DNA of 35,708 bases from positions 1 through 35,708 of the forward strand of contig CALVKI010000054.1 in the NCBI GenBank assembly GCA_944332635.1, read 5' to 3'. Shown here piece by piece: positions 7,687 through 14,935 of this stretch. Both the position numbers and the translations under genes were made by a program. The DNA comes from an uncultured Bacilli bacterium. Lineage in GTDB: Bacteria > Bacillota_I > Bacilli_A > RF39 > UBA660. A model generated the notes under the pieces. The model saw only the letters and a list, made by a program, of their open reading frames with translations, was not told the DNA's origin and ran no database searches. How positions within the stretch are numbered: position 1 is the first letter of the stretch; every line of letters starts with the position of its first letter.

Positions 7687-7842
7687 CTAATAAAATAATT
7701 ATAATTTATTGATAAATAACAAAAGAAAAAAGTTCTTTGAATTATTATTTATATATGGTATTATTAAATCAAGAAAAAAGGAACTATTGAAGTTCCAAAT
7801 ATTGTGGAAAGATATCATTTACACAGATTTTCTTACACACTC

Positions 7843-7850
7843 TTATTTTT
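7843..7850. repeat. 8-bp target duplication of the IS256 element, right
   Basis: TTATTTTT is identical to 6317-6324. Rejoining the flanks restores a 12-bp perfect inverted repeat (AAAAAGAGAAAA/TTTTCTCTTTTT) with a 6-base loop, so the element inserted at the centre of a palindrome. Confidence 0.9.
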
Positions 7851-8953
7851 TTCTCTTTTTCTTAACTTTTGACTTAAGTCTTTTATGTTATAAAATAATA
7901 TCCATCCTTCTACAAGTTAAAGATATTCTTGTAAAGATGTAATATTATTGTTGTACAAAGTTTCTTTTTTAAAAAGTGAGTGCCAACTCTCTATTGGAGC
8001 GTCATCAATCAAAGTTCCTTTTCTAGCCATTGAAATAGTTATTCCATTTGATTCACATATAGTTTTGTACTCATTAGATGTATATTGAAATCCTTGATCA
8101 AAATAGAAGATTAATTCATGTACATCTTTTTCTTTTGCTATTGCTTCATTTAAAGTATCTATTACTAATTTATTATCATTATATCTAGATATTTTATATG
8201 CAACTACATGTCTATCATATAAATCAATTATTGTAGACAAATATACTCTTGTTCCTTTAAATATTAAATATGTTACGTCGGTATACCATTCTTTATTAGG
8301 GGCATCAGTTGTAAAATTTCTTTTTAATAAATTAGGTTTGATATTTTCTTCAATTCTTTCATTCTTATGTTTTATCTTCGCTTTTCTTATATACTCAGCC
8401 ATTAAATTATATTTTTCATTATTCTTAATACCTTCTTTCTATTCATAACTACACCATATTTTGAGAGTAGGCCTTCAACTATCCTACGATATCCATAAGT
8501 GCTTTTAGAATCATCAAATAATTCTTTAATTATTAAATAATCATAATAATCAGGATCTTCTTTATTTCTATATTTATAATAGATTTTAAGATTTATATTA
8601 AGTACGGCACACACACATATTAGTAAGTTTATAGTTATCTCTATATAGATTTATAAATATTTCTTTTCTCTCGTTATGTCTTGAGGAAGGCTCGGTATTT
8701 TTTAAATATTTCATATCTTTCTTTCCAATCTTCTCTTATTAAATCTGAATCTTTTTTTCTTTCTCTTTTTTACAAACATTAGGATATAATTTAGGATGAT
8801 TTATATATCTTCTCTTCCATGTTTTTTAGTATATATTGATATATTATTTATTTTGGCAAGATGATATGCAATTACACCATTATTCATTTGACTAACAAAA
8901 TCATTTATAAATTCATCAGTATATTTAATAAATTTTTGACCTTTTGAAGCCAT
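7851..8953 (-). pseudogene. Broken IS3-family transposase genes (orfA and orfB)
   Basis: The orfA start is the ATG at 8953 (MASKGQKFIKYTDEF), with AAAGGATG upstream. That frame stops at 8801-8803, and the expected C-terminal part (DLIREDWKERYEIFKKYRAF) continues in another frame. OrfB begins around 8614 (NLKIYYKYRNKEDPDYYDYL), shifts frame near 8402-8425, then carries the DDE core with WYTDVTYL, YFDQGFQYTSNEY and APIESWHSLFKKE. An in-frame stop at 7917-7919 follows QEYL, after which LVEGWILFYNIKDLSQKL runs into the IS256 insertion. The last codons lie on the far side at about 6258-6316. With these lesions it cannot make transposase. Confidence 0.85.
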
Positions 8954-9079
8954 AAGAAAACACATCCTTTCGGAAGTGTATTCTATCATATTTTTATAAA
9001 CAGATTTTTAATTGATATCTACTCTAAGGGGTGCATTTCAATACACAGAAATGAGGTTTTTATAATATTGTCATATATA

Positions 9080-9106
9080 ATAAAAAAAATCTTGATTACA
9101 AGATTT
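9080..9106 (-). terminator. Terminator of tRNA-Arg
   Basis: On the minus strand an 8-bp stem AAATCTTG/CAAGATTT with loop TAAT runs into a stretch of T residues, 11 bases past the tRNA CCA end. Confidence 0.8.
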
Positions 9107-9117
9107 ATTTTCAAAAA

Positions 9118-9194
9118 TGGTGTCCGCGAGGCGACTCGAACGCCTGACCGATCGCTTAGAAGGCGATTGCTCTATCCAGCTGAGCTACGCAGAC
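9118..9194 (-). tRNA. tRNA-Arg (anticodon TCT)
   Basis: The minus strand forms a cloverleaf. The acceptor stem is GTCTGCG/CGCGGAC, the D arm GCTCAGCTGGATAGAGC, the anticodon stem ATCGC/GCGAT with loop CTTCTAA (anticodon TCT, reading AGA/AGG), and the T arm AGGCGTTCGAGTCGCCT. Discriminator A and encoded CCA (9118-9120) complete it. Confidence 0.96.
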
Positions 9195-9214
9195 ATAACC
9201 AGTTAACAAAATAG

Positions 9215-9243
9215 ATTATACAATATTTTTTTTTAGGTTGCAA
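9215..9243 (-). promoter_or_regulatory. sigma-A promoter of tRNA-Arg
   Basis: TTGCAA (9238-9243), a 17-bp spacer and a perfect TATAAT (9215-9220) on the minus strand lie 20 bases upstream of the mature tRNA. Confidence 0.85.
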
Positions 9244-9660
9244 TACCTTTTTAAAAGAAAAAAGAAAAAGTATATAGTATTACAATTGATATGAACATCT
9301 TTATACAAGAAGTCAACCAAACCGTATAGTTAAATTAACCCAAAATAAAAAAGCATTTAAATTACATGATAAATATATCTAATATCATATAATATAAACA
9401 CAAATTTTATCCTAATACTATAAGTAAACAACGTTTATTCATTACTTGATTAAATGCTTTTTAATAAAACTAACAATATTAAAGTTCACGGATACCTTAC
9501 TTTTTTACTACCACCTTAAAATCATAAGAATGAAGAGAGAAAAATTAAAAATTTAACCAATATACTAATATAATATATTAATCTTTATAAAGCTATGATA
9601 AATCTTTAACCTTGCCTTATAGAAAACCGTTACTCACAAACACTTAAATAGTATATAAAT
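9244..9660. other. AT-rich intergenic region with a wide inverted repeat
   Basis: No gene is credible in this stretch on either strand. The one structural feature is a perfect 13-bp inverted repeat, AAAAAGCATTTAA (9348-9360) with TTAAATGCTTTTT (9450-9462), whose arms are 89 bp apart. Both outer sides are A/T runs, so it resembles a terminator stem with a large loop or a small structured transcript. Nothing else is evident. Confidence 0.4.
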
Positions 9661-9688
9661 AAAAAAAGAGAAATATTTATTTTTTCTC
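9661..9688 (-). terminator. Terminator at the end of the spoIIIAH-gerE-gerM operon
   Basis: On the minus strand GAGAAA/TTTCTC with an A/T loop overlaps the last codons of the GerMN gene and is followed by seven T residues. Confidence 0.6.
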
Positions 9689-10633
9689 AATTTTACCATC
9701 TCTAGAAACTTGTCCTACATATTCATTATTAACCTCAAACATTACCATAGAAACATCATAATTATCAAACACTGAATAAGAAATACTATATAATACTTCC
9801 TCCAAAACTTTATCATCACTATCAAATAAGAATTGGTTAAAATTTAAAAAAAGTACATTTTCTTGCTCATAATAATCTAAAAGTTCTACTTTACTATGTA
9901 AAAAACTCATTAAATTAGGTTCATATATATAACTAGTCGAAAGTTCATCAATAATAATTTTTATTTTATCTCTAGAATCATTTAAATATTTAGTAACTGG
10001 AACATAATACATTTCATTATTAATTCTAGATAAATAATAAACAACAACTTTAGAAATATCTTCTCTAGAAGTTAATTCATACTCTTCATTAATACCTATA
10101 TTTTTATTCAAAGGGCTAGACAAACTCTCTTTCGTATTTGGGTATTCACGCAAAACTTGTCCCTCTACTAATATGATCACTTCTTCTACATCATCTAAAT
10201 CTAAAATACTAAAAACAATTCCTGAAATGATTTGTTTTTCTTTATAAACTTCCATACTTAAAAACTCAGAAGAAAAATCGATGGTTACTTTTCCCTCACC
10301 GCATAAAACATTAAGTACTTTAGTATCTTTTGGAATATAAGGAAAAAGCCCCTTAGGAAAATGATTTTCATCTTGAATTATCAACTGGTTTAGCACTTTT
10401 TTTATCTTATCTTCTAATTTATTTTCCTCTAATAAAATCCTACTTTTTACTAAATAACCATCATCATTCAATAAGTAAATATTATCAGTAGCAAGTCCTG
10501 TTGTACTTTCTATCTCTAAATTAGTCTTTAAAACATAAGAATCATCCAACACTGGTAAAGAATATACAAATAAAAATATAAATAATGATAAAGTAGTAAT
10601 GAAAATTTTTCGTATTGCCCTAGATTTCAGCAT
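9677..10633 (-). CDS. GerMN-domain (GerM-like) exported protein
   Basis: The 318-residue product has an N-terminal hydrophobic segment (about residues 10-30: a signal anchor or signal peptide) and two GerMN-type domains. Each has the pattern of a predicted beta strand, a VTIDFSSEFL or VLFLNFNQFLF core, then a VFSILDLDDVEEVIILVEG or SYSVFDNYDVSMVMFEVN helix-strand unit. B. subtilis GerM has this two-domain layout and helps assemble the forespore-mother cell channel (SpoIIIAH-SpoIIQ) and germination. Here it follows gerE and spoIIIAH, which supports that role. Two adjacent ATGs are possible; the second (10633) is better spaced from AGGTGAT. It lacks an evident lipobox, unlike GerM. Confidence 0.75.
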   Translation of the reverse strand: MLKSRAIRKIFITTLSLFIFLFVYSLPVLDDSYVLKTNLEIESTTGLATDNIYLLNDDGYLVKSRILLEENKLEDKIKKVLNQLIIQDENHFPKGLFPYIPKDTKVLNVLCGEGKVTIDFSSEFLSMEVYKEKQIISGIVFSILDLDDVEEVIILVEGQVLREYPNTKESLSSPLNKNIGINEEYELTSREDISKVVVYYLSRINNEMYYVPVTKYLNDSRDKIKIIIDELSTSYIYEPNLMSFLHSKVELLDYYEQENVLFLNFNQFLFDSDDKVLEEVLYSISYSVFDNYDVSMVMFEVNNEYVGQVSRDGKIEKK

Positions 10634-10654
10634 CATATCACCTAAAAAAATATA

Positions 10655-10683
10655 TGAAAAATCGTACTAAAATAGTACGATTT
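10655..10683 (-). terminator. Hairpin between gerE and the GerMN gene
   Basis: A perfect 10-bp stem AAATCGTACT/AGTACGATTT with a 5-base loop overlaps the gerE stop codon and is followed on the minus strand by five T residues. It would reduce or attenuate readthrough into the GerMN gene. Confidence 0.65.
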
Positions 10684-10888
10684 ATAAAGATAATTCATGT
10701 AATTTCAATAATTCTACAACCGCCGCTGCTCTTCCATTAACTCCTAATTTCTGCATTGTATTAGAAATATGATTACGAATTGTTTTTTCACTAATTTGTA
10801 ATTTTTTTGCAATTTCCTTAGTAGTCATATTTTGAATCAACAATTCAAAAATTTCTCTTTCTCTTGCGGTTAGTATTCCATTCGCCAT
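10682..10888 (-). CDS. gerE: GerE-like LuxR-type DNA-binding regulator
   Basis: The 68-residue protein is nothing but a LuxR/GerE helix-turn-helix domain: LTAREREIFELLIQNMTTKE, IAKKLQISEKTIRNHISNTM, then QKLGVNGRAAAVVELLKL. B. subtilis GerE is a similar size (74 residues, recalled) and is the late mother-cell transcription factor controlling spore-coat genes. A free-standing domain of this size without a receiver is characteristic. As I recall, gerE and gerM also lie close together in B. subtilis, so the arrangement supports orthology, although small LuxR proteins with other roles exist. RBS AGGTGG lies eight bases upstream of the ATG. Confidence 0.75.
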   Translation of the reverse strand: MANGILTAREREIFELLIQNMTTKEIAKKLQISEKTIRNHISNTMQKLGVNGRAAAVVELLKLHELSL

Positions 10889-10901
10889 ATCAGCACCACC
10901 T

Positions 10902-10929
10902 AAAGTATTCTATGTAAGTAAAATACTTT
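10902..10929 (-). other. Inverted repeat between spoIIIAH and gerE
   Basis: AAAGTATT (10902-10909) and AATACTTT (10922-10929) form 8-bp arms with a 12-base loop in the 56-bp gap. It could be an operator, a weak terminator or an mRNA structure. No T run follows. Confidence 0.4.
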
Positions 10930-10944
10930 GTTGTATGCTTTTAC

Positions 10945-11451
10945 CTAAGCTTTTTGAAACTTCACCGTAATATACATTTTATTATCATATTCTGATTGAA
11001 TCAATCTCATAATACTATTAGCAAGACTGTTATCATGTTTAGAGGAAACGCATACAACTGAAACATTTGTATTATCAATCTTTACAAAAGAATCTAATTT
11101 AAATTCTTTTTTTATCTGTTTTTCTAATTCTTCCTCTTTACTTTGCAAAGTATTTAAATATTTTAACTGTTCATACGCATTATTCTTTTCTTCACTACTA
11201 ATAGCATCACTAGTTAATTGTTCTTGTAAATCATCCATCATTCCCTGGCGTTCTTCTTCTAAACTAACCCTCATAGCAGTAAGAGAAGAAACTTCTTCTA
11301 CTGTTTCTTTTACTTCTTCTTTCTTTTTAGAATTCTCCTCAGTAGAAACAGCTTTACTAAGTAAATCATTCGGCATAGTAATATAGTAAACACTAAGTAC
11401 TAAAATTAAACTAAATAATGTTAAAAACCATAAATTTTGTTTATTTATCAT
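10945..11451 (-). CDS. spoIIIAH: Stage III sporulation protein AH (SpoIIIAH)
   Basis: The 168-residue protein opens with INKQNLWFLTLFSLILVLSV then YYITMP, the characteristic N-terminal membrane helix of SpoIIIAH. A Glu/Lys-rich coiled-coil linker (about 40-115) and a C-terminal YscJ/FliF-like domain (VSVVCVSSKHDNSLANSIMR, MYITVKF) follow. In spore formers it sits in the mother-cell membrane and pairs with forespore SpoIIQ to form a channel across the intermembrane space. It is normally the last gene of the eight-gene spoIIIA operon; here it stands without spoIIIAA-AG, between a DUF5684-type gene and gerE. The start is the ATG following a strong AAGGAGGAG; a longer in-frame reading lacks an RBS. 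Confidence 0.85.
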   Translation of the reverse strand: MINKQNLWFLTLFSLILVLSVYYITMPNDLLSKAVSTEENSKKKEEVKETVEEVSSLTAMRVSLEEERQGMMDDLQEQLTSDAISSEEKNNAYEQLKYLNTLQSKEEELEKQIKKEFKLDSFVKIDNTNVSVVCVSSKHDNSLANSIMRLIQSEYDNKMYITVKFQKA

Positions 11452-11509
11452 ACGACTCCTCCTTAATTCTAATAAACTATATGAGAAAAAAAAAAGAATT
11501 ATGAATAAA

Positions 11510-12028
11510 TCATAACTCTTTACCACATCTAGAACAATATTTTGCTTGTAAATCTATTTTTTTACCACATCTAGAACAATATACCGTTTTTTTAAAAAAA
11601 CTATGAAGAATTATATCTTCCATAGGTTTAGGACCTAAATATTTACTATCTCCTAATCCCATAATCATATAAAAAATAAAAGGAAGCAAATAAAGACCTA
11701 TAGCATAAGCATCATCTTTATCAAAACTACGTGCTATGCTAACTGCTAATAAAATACCAAAGTAAATACTAATAATAGATGATAAAAAACCTAAAATAGG
11801 TATAAAAGCAACAATAACTCCAGCTATAATAGATATAACTAACCACCATGGACTAACACCAGTAATTATACATAATATATAAGTATTATAAACTGGTATT
11901 AAAGAAGGCCATCCAGGTCTACCCGCTTTTTGAAACATCTTCCATAATCCAACAACGGACAAAATATATGTAATTAATATTATTCCTAAAAAAATCGCAA
12001 AAAAACTTAAAAATAACGCTTCTAACAT
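11510..12028 (-). CDS. DUF5684-type membrane protein with C-terminal zinc ribbon
   Basis: The 172-residue protein has about four transmembrane helices containing LWKMFQKAGRPGWPSLIPVYN, the signature of DUF5684-type small membrane proteins, then a cytoplasmic zinc ribbon CSRCGKKIDLQAKYCSRCG at the extreme C-terminus. Function is unknown; such proteins occur as signal-peptidase-like or uncharacterised membrane proteins in Bacillota. The ATG at 12028 is preferred over an in-frame GTG nine bases upstream because AGGTGA ends five bases before it. It starts nine bases after the PLP enzyme stop, so it belongs to the same operon. The repeated ribbon halves (TTACCACATCTAGAACAATA, twice) are near-identical in DNA. 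Confidence 0.7.
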   Translation of the reverse strand: MLEALFLSFFAIFLGIILITYILSVVGLWKMFQKAGRPGWPSLIPVYNTYILCIITGVSPWWLVISIIAGVIVAFIPILGFLSSIISIYFGILLAVSIARSFDKDDAYAIGLYLLPFIFYMIMGLGDSKYLGPKPMEDIILHSFFKKTVYCSRCGKKIDLQAKYCSRCGKEL

Positions 12029-12037
12029 AATAATCAC

Positions 12038-13294
12038 CTACTCATTTAATAAAAGTTCTACTGCTTTCATAAGTCCTAACTTACCATAATCATAAGTAAG
12101 ACTCCCCTGCATATAAGCAATATAAGGAGGTCTTACAGGTCCATCACAAGAGAGTTCAATAGAAGATCCTTGCGTAAAAGAACCACTGGCCATAATAACT
12201 TTATCAATATAGCCAGGCATATCCCAAGCTTCTACAACTGCATTAGAATCAATAGGAGAACCTTGCTGAATACCTCGAGTAAAACGAATCAATTTCTCTG
12301 GATCACGGAAAATAATATTTTGAACAATATCAACACGTTCATCTTGATAATAAGGTTCTACACTATATCCTAACTTTTCTAATACTCGACTAGTAAGAAC
12401 AGCTGTTTTTAAAGCAGATGCAACAACACTAGGAGCCATAAAAATACCTTGTAATATTTGTTTATTAATACCAAGTGTAGGACCAACATCTGCTCCCTCT
12501 CCAGGCAAAGTTAATCTTTCAGCACACAAATCGACTAAATCCCTACGACCTACAATATAAGCACCATTAGGGGCAATTCCTCCCCCTAAATTCTTAATCA
12601 AAGAACCAACCACAACATCGGCTCCAACTTCAGTAGGTTCTTTTACTCCAACCATCTCACAATAACAATTATCAATCATCACAATAATATTACTATCTAT
12701 CTTTTTAATTAAAGAAATTACTTTTTCTACCTTTTCAATAGAAATACTTTTTCTAGTAGAATATCCCTTACTTCTTTGAATTTCTATTACTTTAACTTTA
12801 TGAGCTTTTAAATATTCTTCTATAGCTCCATAATTAAAATCATCATCAACTAAATCAATTTGATCATATTTTACACCAAAACTTTTTAAAGAACTTGGAT
12901 TATCTACAATACCAATAACTTCATCTAAAGTATCATATGGTTTTCCACTAATACTTAAAAGCAAATCACCAGGACGAAGTAAAGCAAAAAAACAAACATT
13001 TAACGCATGAGATCCCGAAATAAACTGACTTCTAACTAATGCACTCTCTGCTCCTAAAACATCACTAAAAACTTTTTCTATCCCATCTCTTCCCAAATCA
13101 TTATAACCATATCCTGTAGTAGAAATAAAATGTGATTCTGTAATTTCATTCTTATGAAAACTAGACAACACTTTTAAACTATTAATATAACCATTATTAT
13201 CTATTTTTAAAAATTCTTCACAACAATCTTTTTCCGCTTCCTCTACGAGCTTTACAACCTCATCACTAATTCCCAATGTCTTATACATAACCAT
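12038..13294 (-). CDS. PLP-dependent enzyme, methionine gamma-lyase (YnbB) family
   Basis: The 418-residue protein belongs to the family annotated as methionine gamma-lyase or aluminium-resistance protein (B. subtilis YnbB). It has the family N-terminus, GYGYNDLGRDGIEKVFSDVL and a SQFISGSHAL cofactor region. The Schiff-base Lys is probably K234 in VVGSLIKNLGGG, and the end reads CDGPVRPPYIAYMQGSLTYD. Its true substrate is not established for the family; a C-S lyase role is inferred. The ATG at 13294 has GAGGAG five bases upstream; GTG at 13300 and ATG at 13288 are alternatives. It follows the SDR gene by 24 bp and precedes the DUF5684-type gene by nine. Confidence 0.88.
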   Translation of the reverse strand: MVMYKTLGISDEVVKLVEEAEKDCCEEFLKIDNNGYINSLKVLSSFHKNEITESHFISTTGYGYNDLGRDGIEKVFSDVLGAESALVRSQFISGSHALNVCFFALLRPGDLLLSISGKPYDTLDEVIGIVDNPSSLKSFGVKYDQIDLVDDDFNYGAIEEYLKAHKVKVIEIQRSKGYSTRKSISIEKVEKVISLIKKIDSNIIVMIDNCYCEMVGVKEPTEVGADVVVGSLIKNLGGGIAPNGAYIVGRRDLVDLCAERLTLPGEGADVGPTLGINKQILQGIFMAPSVVASALKTAVLTSRVLEKLGYSVEPYYQDERVDIVQNIIFRDPEKLIRFTRGIQQGSPIDSNAVVEAWDMPGYIDKVIMASGSFTQGSSIELSCDGPVRPPYIAYMQGSLTYDYGKLGLMKAVELLLNE

Positions 13295-13318
13295 TCTCAC
13301 TCCTCTTTCTTAAATTTA

Positions 13319-14062
13319 TTAACCATTAAATTTGCCACCATCTACACGAATAATAGAATCATTAATATAGCTAGCTTTGGAACTAGCCAAAAAAACTACA
13401 ACCTTTGCTATTTCATCTGGTTCAGCAAAACGATGTAACAAAATTTTTTCTTCTTCCTCACGGATTTGTTCAAGAGAAAGATCGTCATTCATATCTGTTT
13501 TAACCCAACCAGGACATACACAATTAACAGAAATATCTGGTGAAAACTCACGAGCCAAATTATGAGTAAGAGAAATAACACCAGCTTTAGAAGCATCATA
13601 ATCACAAGATTCTGGATAATAAGTATCAATTGCATTGGTAGAAGCAATATTAATAATTTTTCCTCCACCACGATCAAGCATAACCTTACCAATATATTTA
13701 CTACACAAAAAAGTACCAATCAAGTTAACATCTAAAATTCTACGAAAATTTGATGCTGATTTATCAAGCAATAAACTATCATTGCAAATACCTGCATTAT
13801 TAACTAAAATATCAATTTTACCAAAAGTATCCACTGCCTGATTTACCATCATTTCAACTTCTTCTTCCTTAGAAACATCCGCTTTGATACATAAAACATC
13901 AACATCATATTTTTCTCTAATCTCATCTGCTACTTTTTCAGCCATCAAACAATGTCTATTATAATTTAAGATAACATTAACTCCAGCTCTAGCAAATTCC
14001 ATAGCAATACTTTCACCAATACCACGACTTGCCCCAGTTATTAATGCAACAACATTAGTCAT
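13319..14062 (-). CDS. Short-chain dehydrogenase/reductase (FabG-like)
   Basis: A classical SDR of 247 residues, normal for FabG relatives. It has the dinucleotide-binding TGASRGIG (9-16), DVNLIGTF with the active-site Asn at 113, LVNNAG, Ser141 in INIASTNA, and YDASK with catalytic Tyr155 and Lys159. NADP(H)-linked reduction of a 3-oxoacyl thioester is the commonest activity, but no other fatty-acid gene is nearby, so the substrate is open. AGGTGG precedes the ATG by four bases; a TTG one codon earlier is less likely. It lies eight bases after the thioredoxin-like gene, hence in one operon. Confidence 0.85.
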   Translation of the reverse strand: MTNVVALITGASRGIGESIAMEFARAGVNVILNYNRHCLMAEKVADEIREKYDVDVLCIKADVSKEEEVEMMVNQAVDTFGKIDILVNNAGICNDSLLLDKSASNFRRILDVNLIGTFLCSKYIGKVMLDRGGGKIINIASTNAIDTYYPESCDYDASKAGVISLTHNLAREFSPDISVNCVCPGWVKTDMNDDLSLEQIREEEEKILLHRFAEPDEIAKVVVFLASSKASYINDSIIRVDGGKFNG

Positions 14063-14070
14063 CAAACCAC

Positions 14071-14505
14071 CTAACTTTCCTCATTTATAAGTGAAAGAAT
14101 ATTATTGTTTTGAATGAAATCATTTACTGTTTTTTCATCTTTTATATCTGTAATATTAAAAGAAACTTCACCTTTAATAAGTACATAAATTGCAGGTAAT
14201 TTTACTTCATAATCAACTTTCATTTGATTTAATACACTTTGATAACTAGAAGATTTTACATTAAAATTATAATAAGTCACTCCCAAATCATTTAATTCTT
14301 GCTGAACCAAAGAACCTTTTTTACTATCATCAGTAAATAAAACAACAAAAGTATCCTTATTACGTAATGCTTTCGTTACTGCATCTACATCACTACCAAA
14401 TCGATTAAAAATAAGTAAAATACCTATTGCAACAACAAAAACAAATACAACAGCACACAATATTATTTTTTGTTTTAATTCTTCTACCTCTTCATTCTTA
14501 TACAT
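14071..14505 (-). CDS. Membrane-anchored thioredoxin-like protein without a CxxC motif
   Basis: The 144-residue protein has one N-terminal transmembrane helix (about 13-34) and a small domain that reads like a thioredoxin fold: a DTFVVLFTDDSKKGSLVQQE strand-helix, YYNFNVKS, a helix, then LPAIYVLIKGEV at the usual cis-Pro position. The redox CxxC is replaced by DDSKKG, so it should not be an oxidoreductase; binding or assembly is possible. It is the first gene of a probable operon that continues to the GerMN gene. I do not recognise a named family. Confidence 0.55.
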   Translation of the reverse strand: MYKNEEVEELKQKIILCAVVFVFVVAIGILLIFNRFGSDVDAVTKALRNKDTFVVLFTDDSKKGSLVQQELNDLGVTYYNFNVKSSSYQSVLNQMKVDYEVKLPAIYVLIKGEVSFNITDIKDEKTVNDFIQNNNILSLINEES

Positions 14506-14528
14506 AGCTATTCCCCTTTTCTACTTCT

Positions 14529-14555
14529 ATTATAACAAAAAAAAAAGAAGAACAA
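14529..14555 (-). promoter_or_regulatory. Promoter of the thioredoxin-like/SDR/spoIIIAH operon
   Basis: A perfect TATAAT (14529-14534 on the minus strand) sits 23 bases upstream of the start codon. The -35 is weaker: TTGTTC at 14550-14555 with a 15-bp spacer, or TTTGTT with 16. Confidence 0.55.
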
Positions 14556-14557
14556 AA

Positions 14558-14579
14558 GAAAAGAGACAAATTTGTCTCC
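14558..14579 (-). terminator. Terminator downstream of ileS
   Basis: The perfect palindrome GAGACAAATTTGTCTC on the minus strand is followed by a T-rich tract (TTTTCTTTTG). It separates the ileS unit from the promoter of the next operon. Confidence 0.65.
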
Positions 14580-14935
14580 ATCAACTATGTTTAGACTTTT
14601 TTGACTATCTGTATATCTTTGATAACAAGAGAAAAATAAAGAATCTTTATATATTTAGTAATAACCTGATACAAATAATTGTTCTTCACCATTTTTATTG
14701 AAACTTCTTGAATTTGAAAAACACTAACAAATTGTACCAACATCTGCTTATCTATAACACTCATACCTAAAACTTGAATAACATAAGCCAAATATAAAAA
14801 TAATCATCATCCAAATTACTACTTCTATATTTTTACTACAAAGTTCTTAGCAAGTATCTAAATATCTAAGAATAATATATTGCTATATTGATAATGAAAT
14901 AATTTAAAATATATTATCTAAAGTTCTTTCATATA
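14580..14935 (-). other. Intergenic region after ileS, perhaps decayed coding DNA
   Basis: No intact gene is credible. One minus-strand frame between about 14640 and 14795 reads CFSNSRSFNKNGEEQLFVSG, broken upstream by two stops, which looks like the tail of a lost gene of unknown identity. A 7-bp inverted repeat TTCTTAG/CTAAGAA lies at 14844-14872, without a T run. Confidence 0.3.

Larger units (their letters stand above)
6325..7842 (+). mobile_element. IS256-family insertion sequence, complete, 1518 bp
   Basis: The 38-bp ends align as inverted repeats. The left (6325-6362) begins GAGTCTGTAAATAATTTTGT; the right (7805-7842), reversed, begins GAGTGTGTAAGAAAATCTGT; both end ATCTTTCCA. A perfect TTATTTTT duplication flanks it. 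It sits inside the 3' end of the older IS3-family orfB on the opposite strand. About 235 bp lie between the transposase stop and the right end, longer than in classical IS256, and contain a GC-rich hairpin. Confidence 0.93.
6258..9040 (-). mobile_element. Decayed IS3-family element, split by an IS256-family element
   Basis: Aligned 38-bp ends are visible: 6258 onward reads TGATATAAACCCTGTTTGGT, and 9040 read on the minus strand begins TGAAATGCACCCCTTAGAGT. Both then share ATCAATTAA. The flanking trinucleotide ATA (6255-6257 and 9041-9043) is a likely 3-bp target duplication. Removing the inserted IS256 element and its 8-bp duplication leaves 1257 bp, a normal IS3 size. Its two genes are frameshifted, so it is dead. 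It is a different IS3-family type from the copy at 4992-6220. Confidence 0.8.

Noticed and set aside
7709-7942. 77-codon plus-strand ORF across the right end of the IS256 element
   Set aside because: It spans the inverted repeat and target duplication, has no RBS, and its sequence is low-complexity Leu/Phe/Lys. It is a chance frame.
10902-10929. CATAGAATA as a sigma-E/sigma-K type -10 box for gerE
   Set aside because: The predicted transcript start would fall within or after the gerE RBS, and no good -35 element is present. The sequence is better described as an inverted repeat.
14591-14791. 66-codon minus-strand ORF after ileS
   Set aside because: It starts at TTG without an RBS. Another frame of the same stretch looks more protein-like but is broken, so I describe the region as possibly decayed coding DNA instead.
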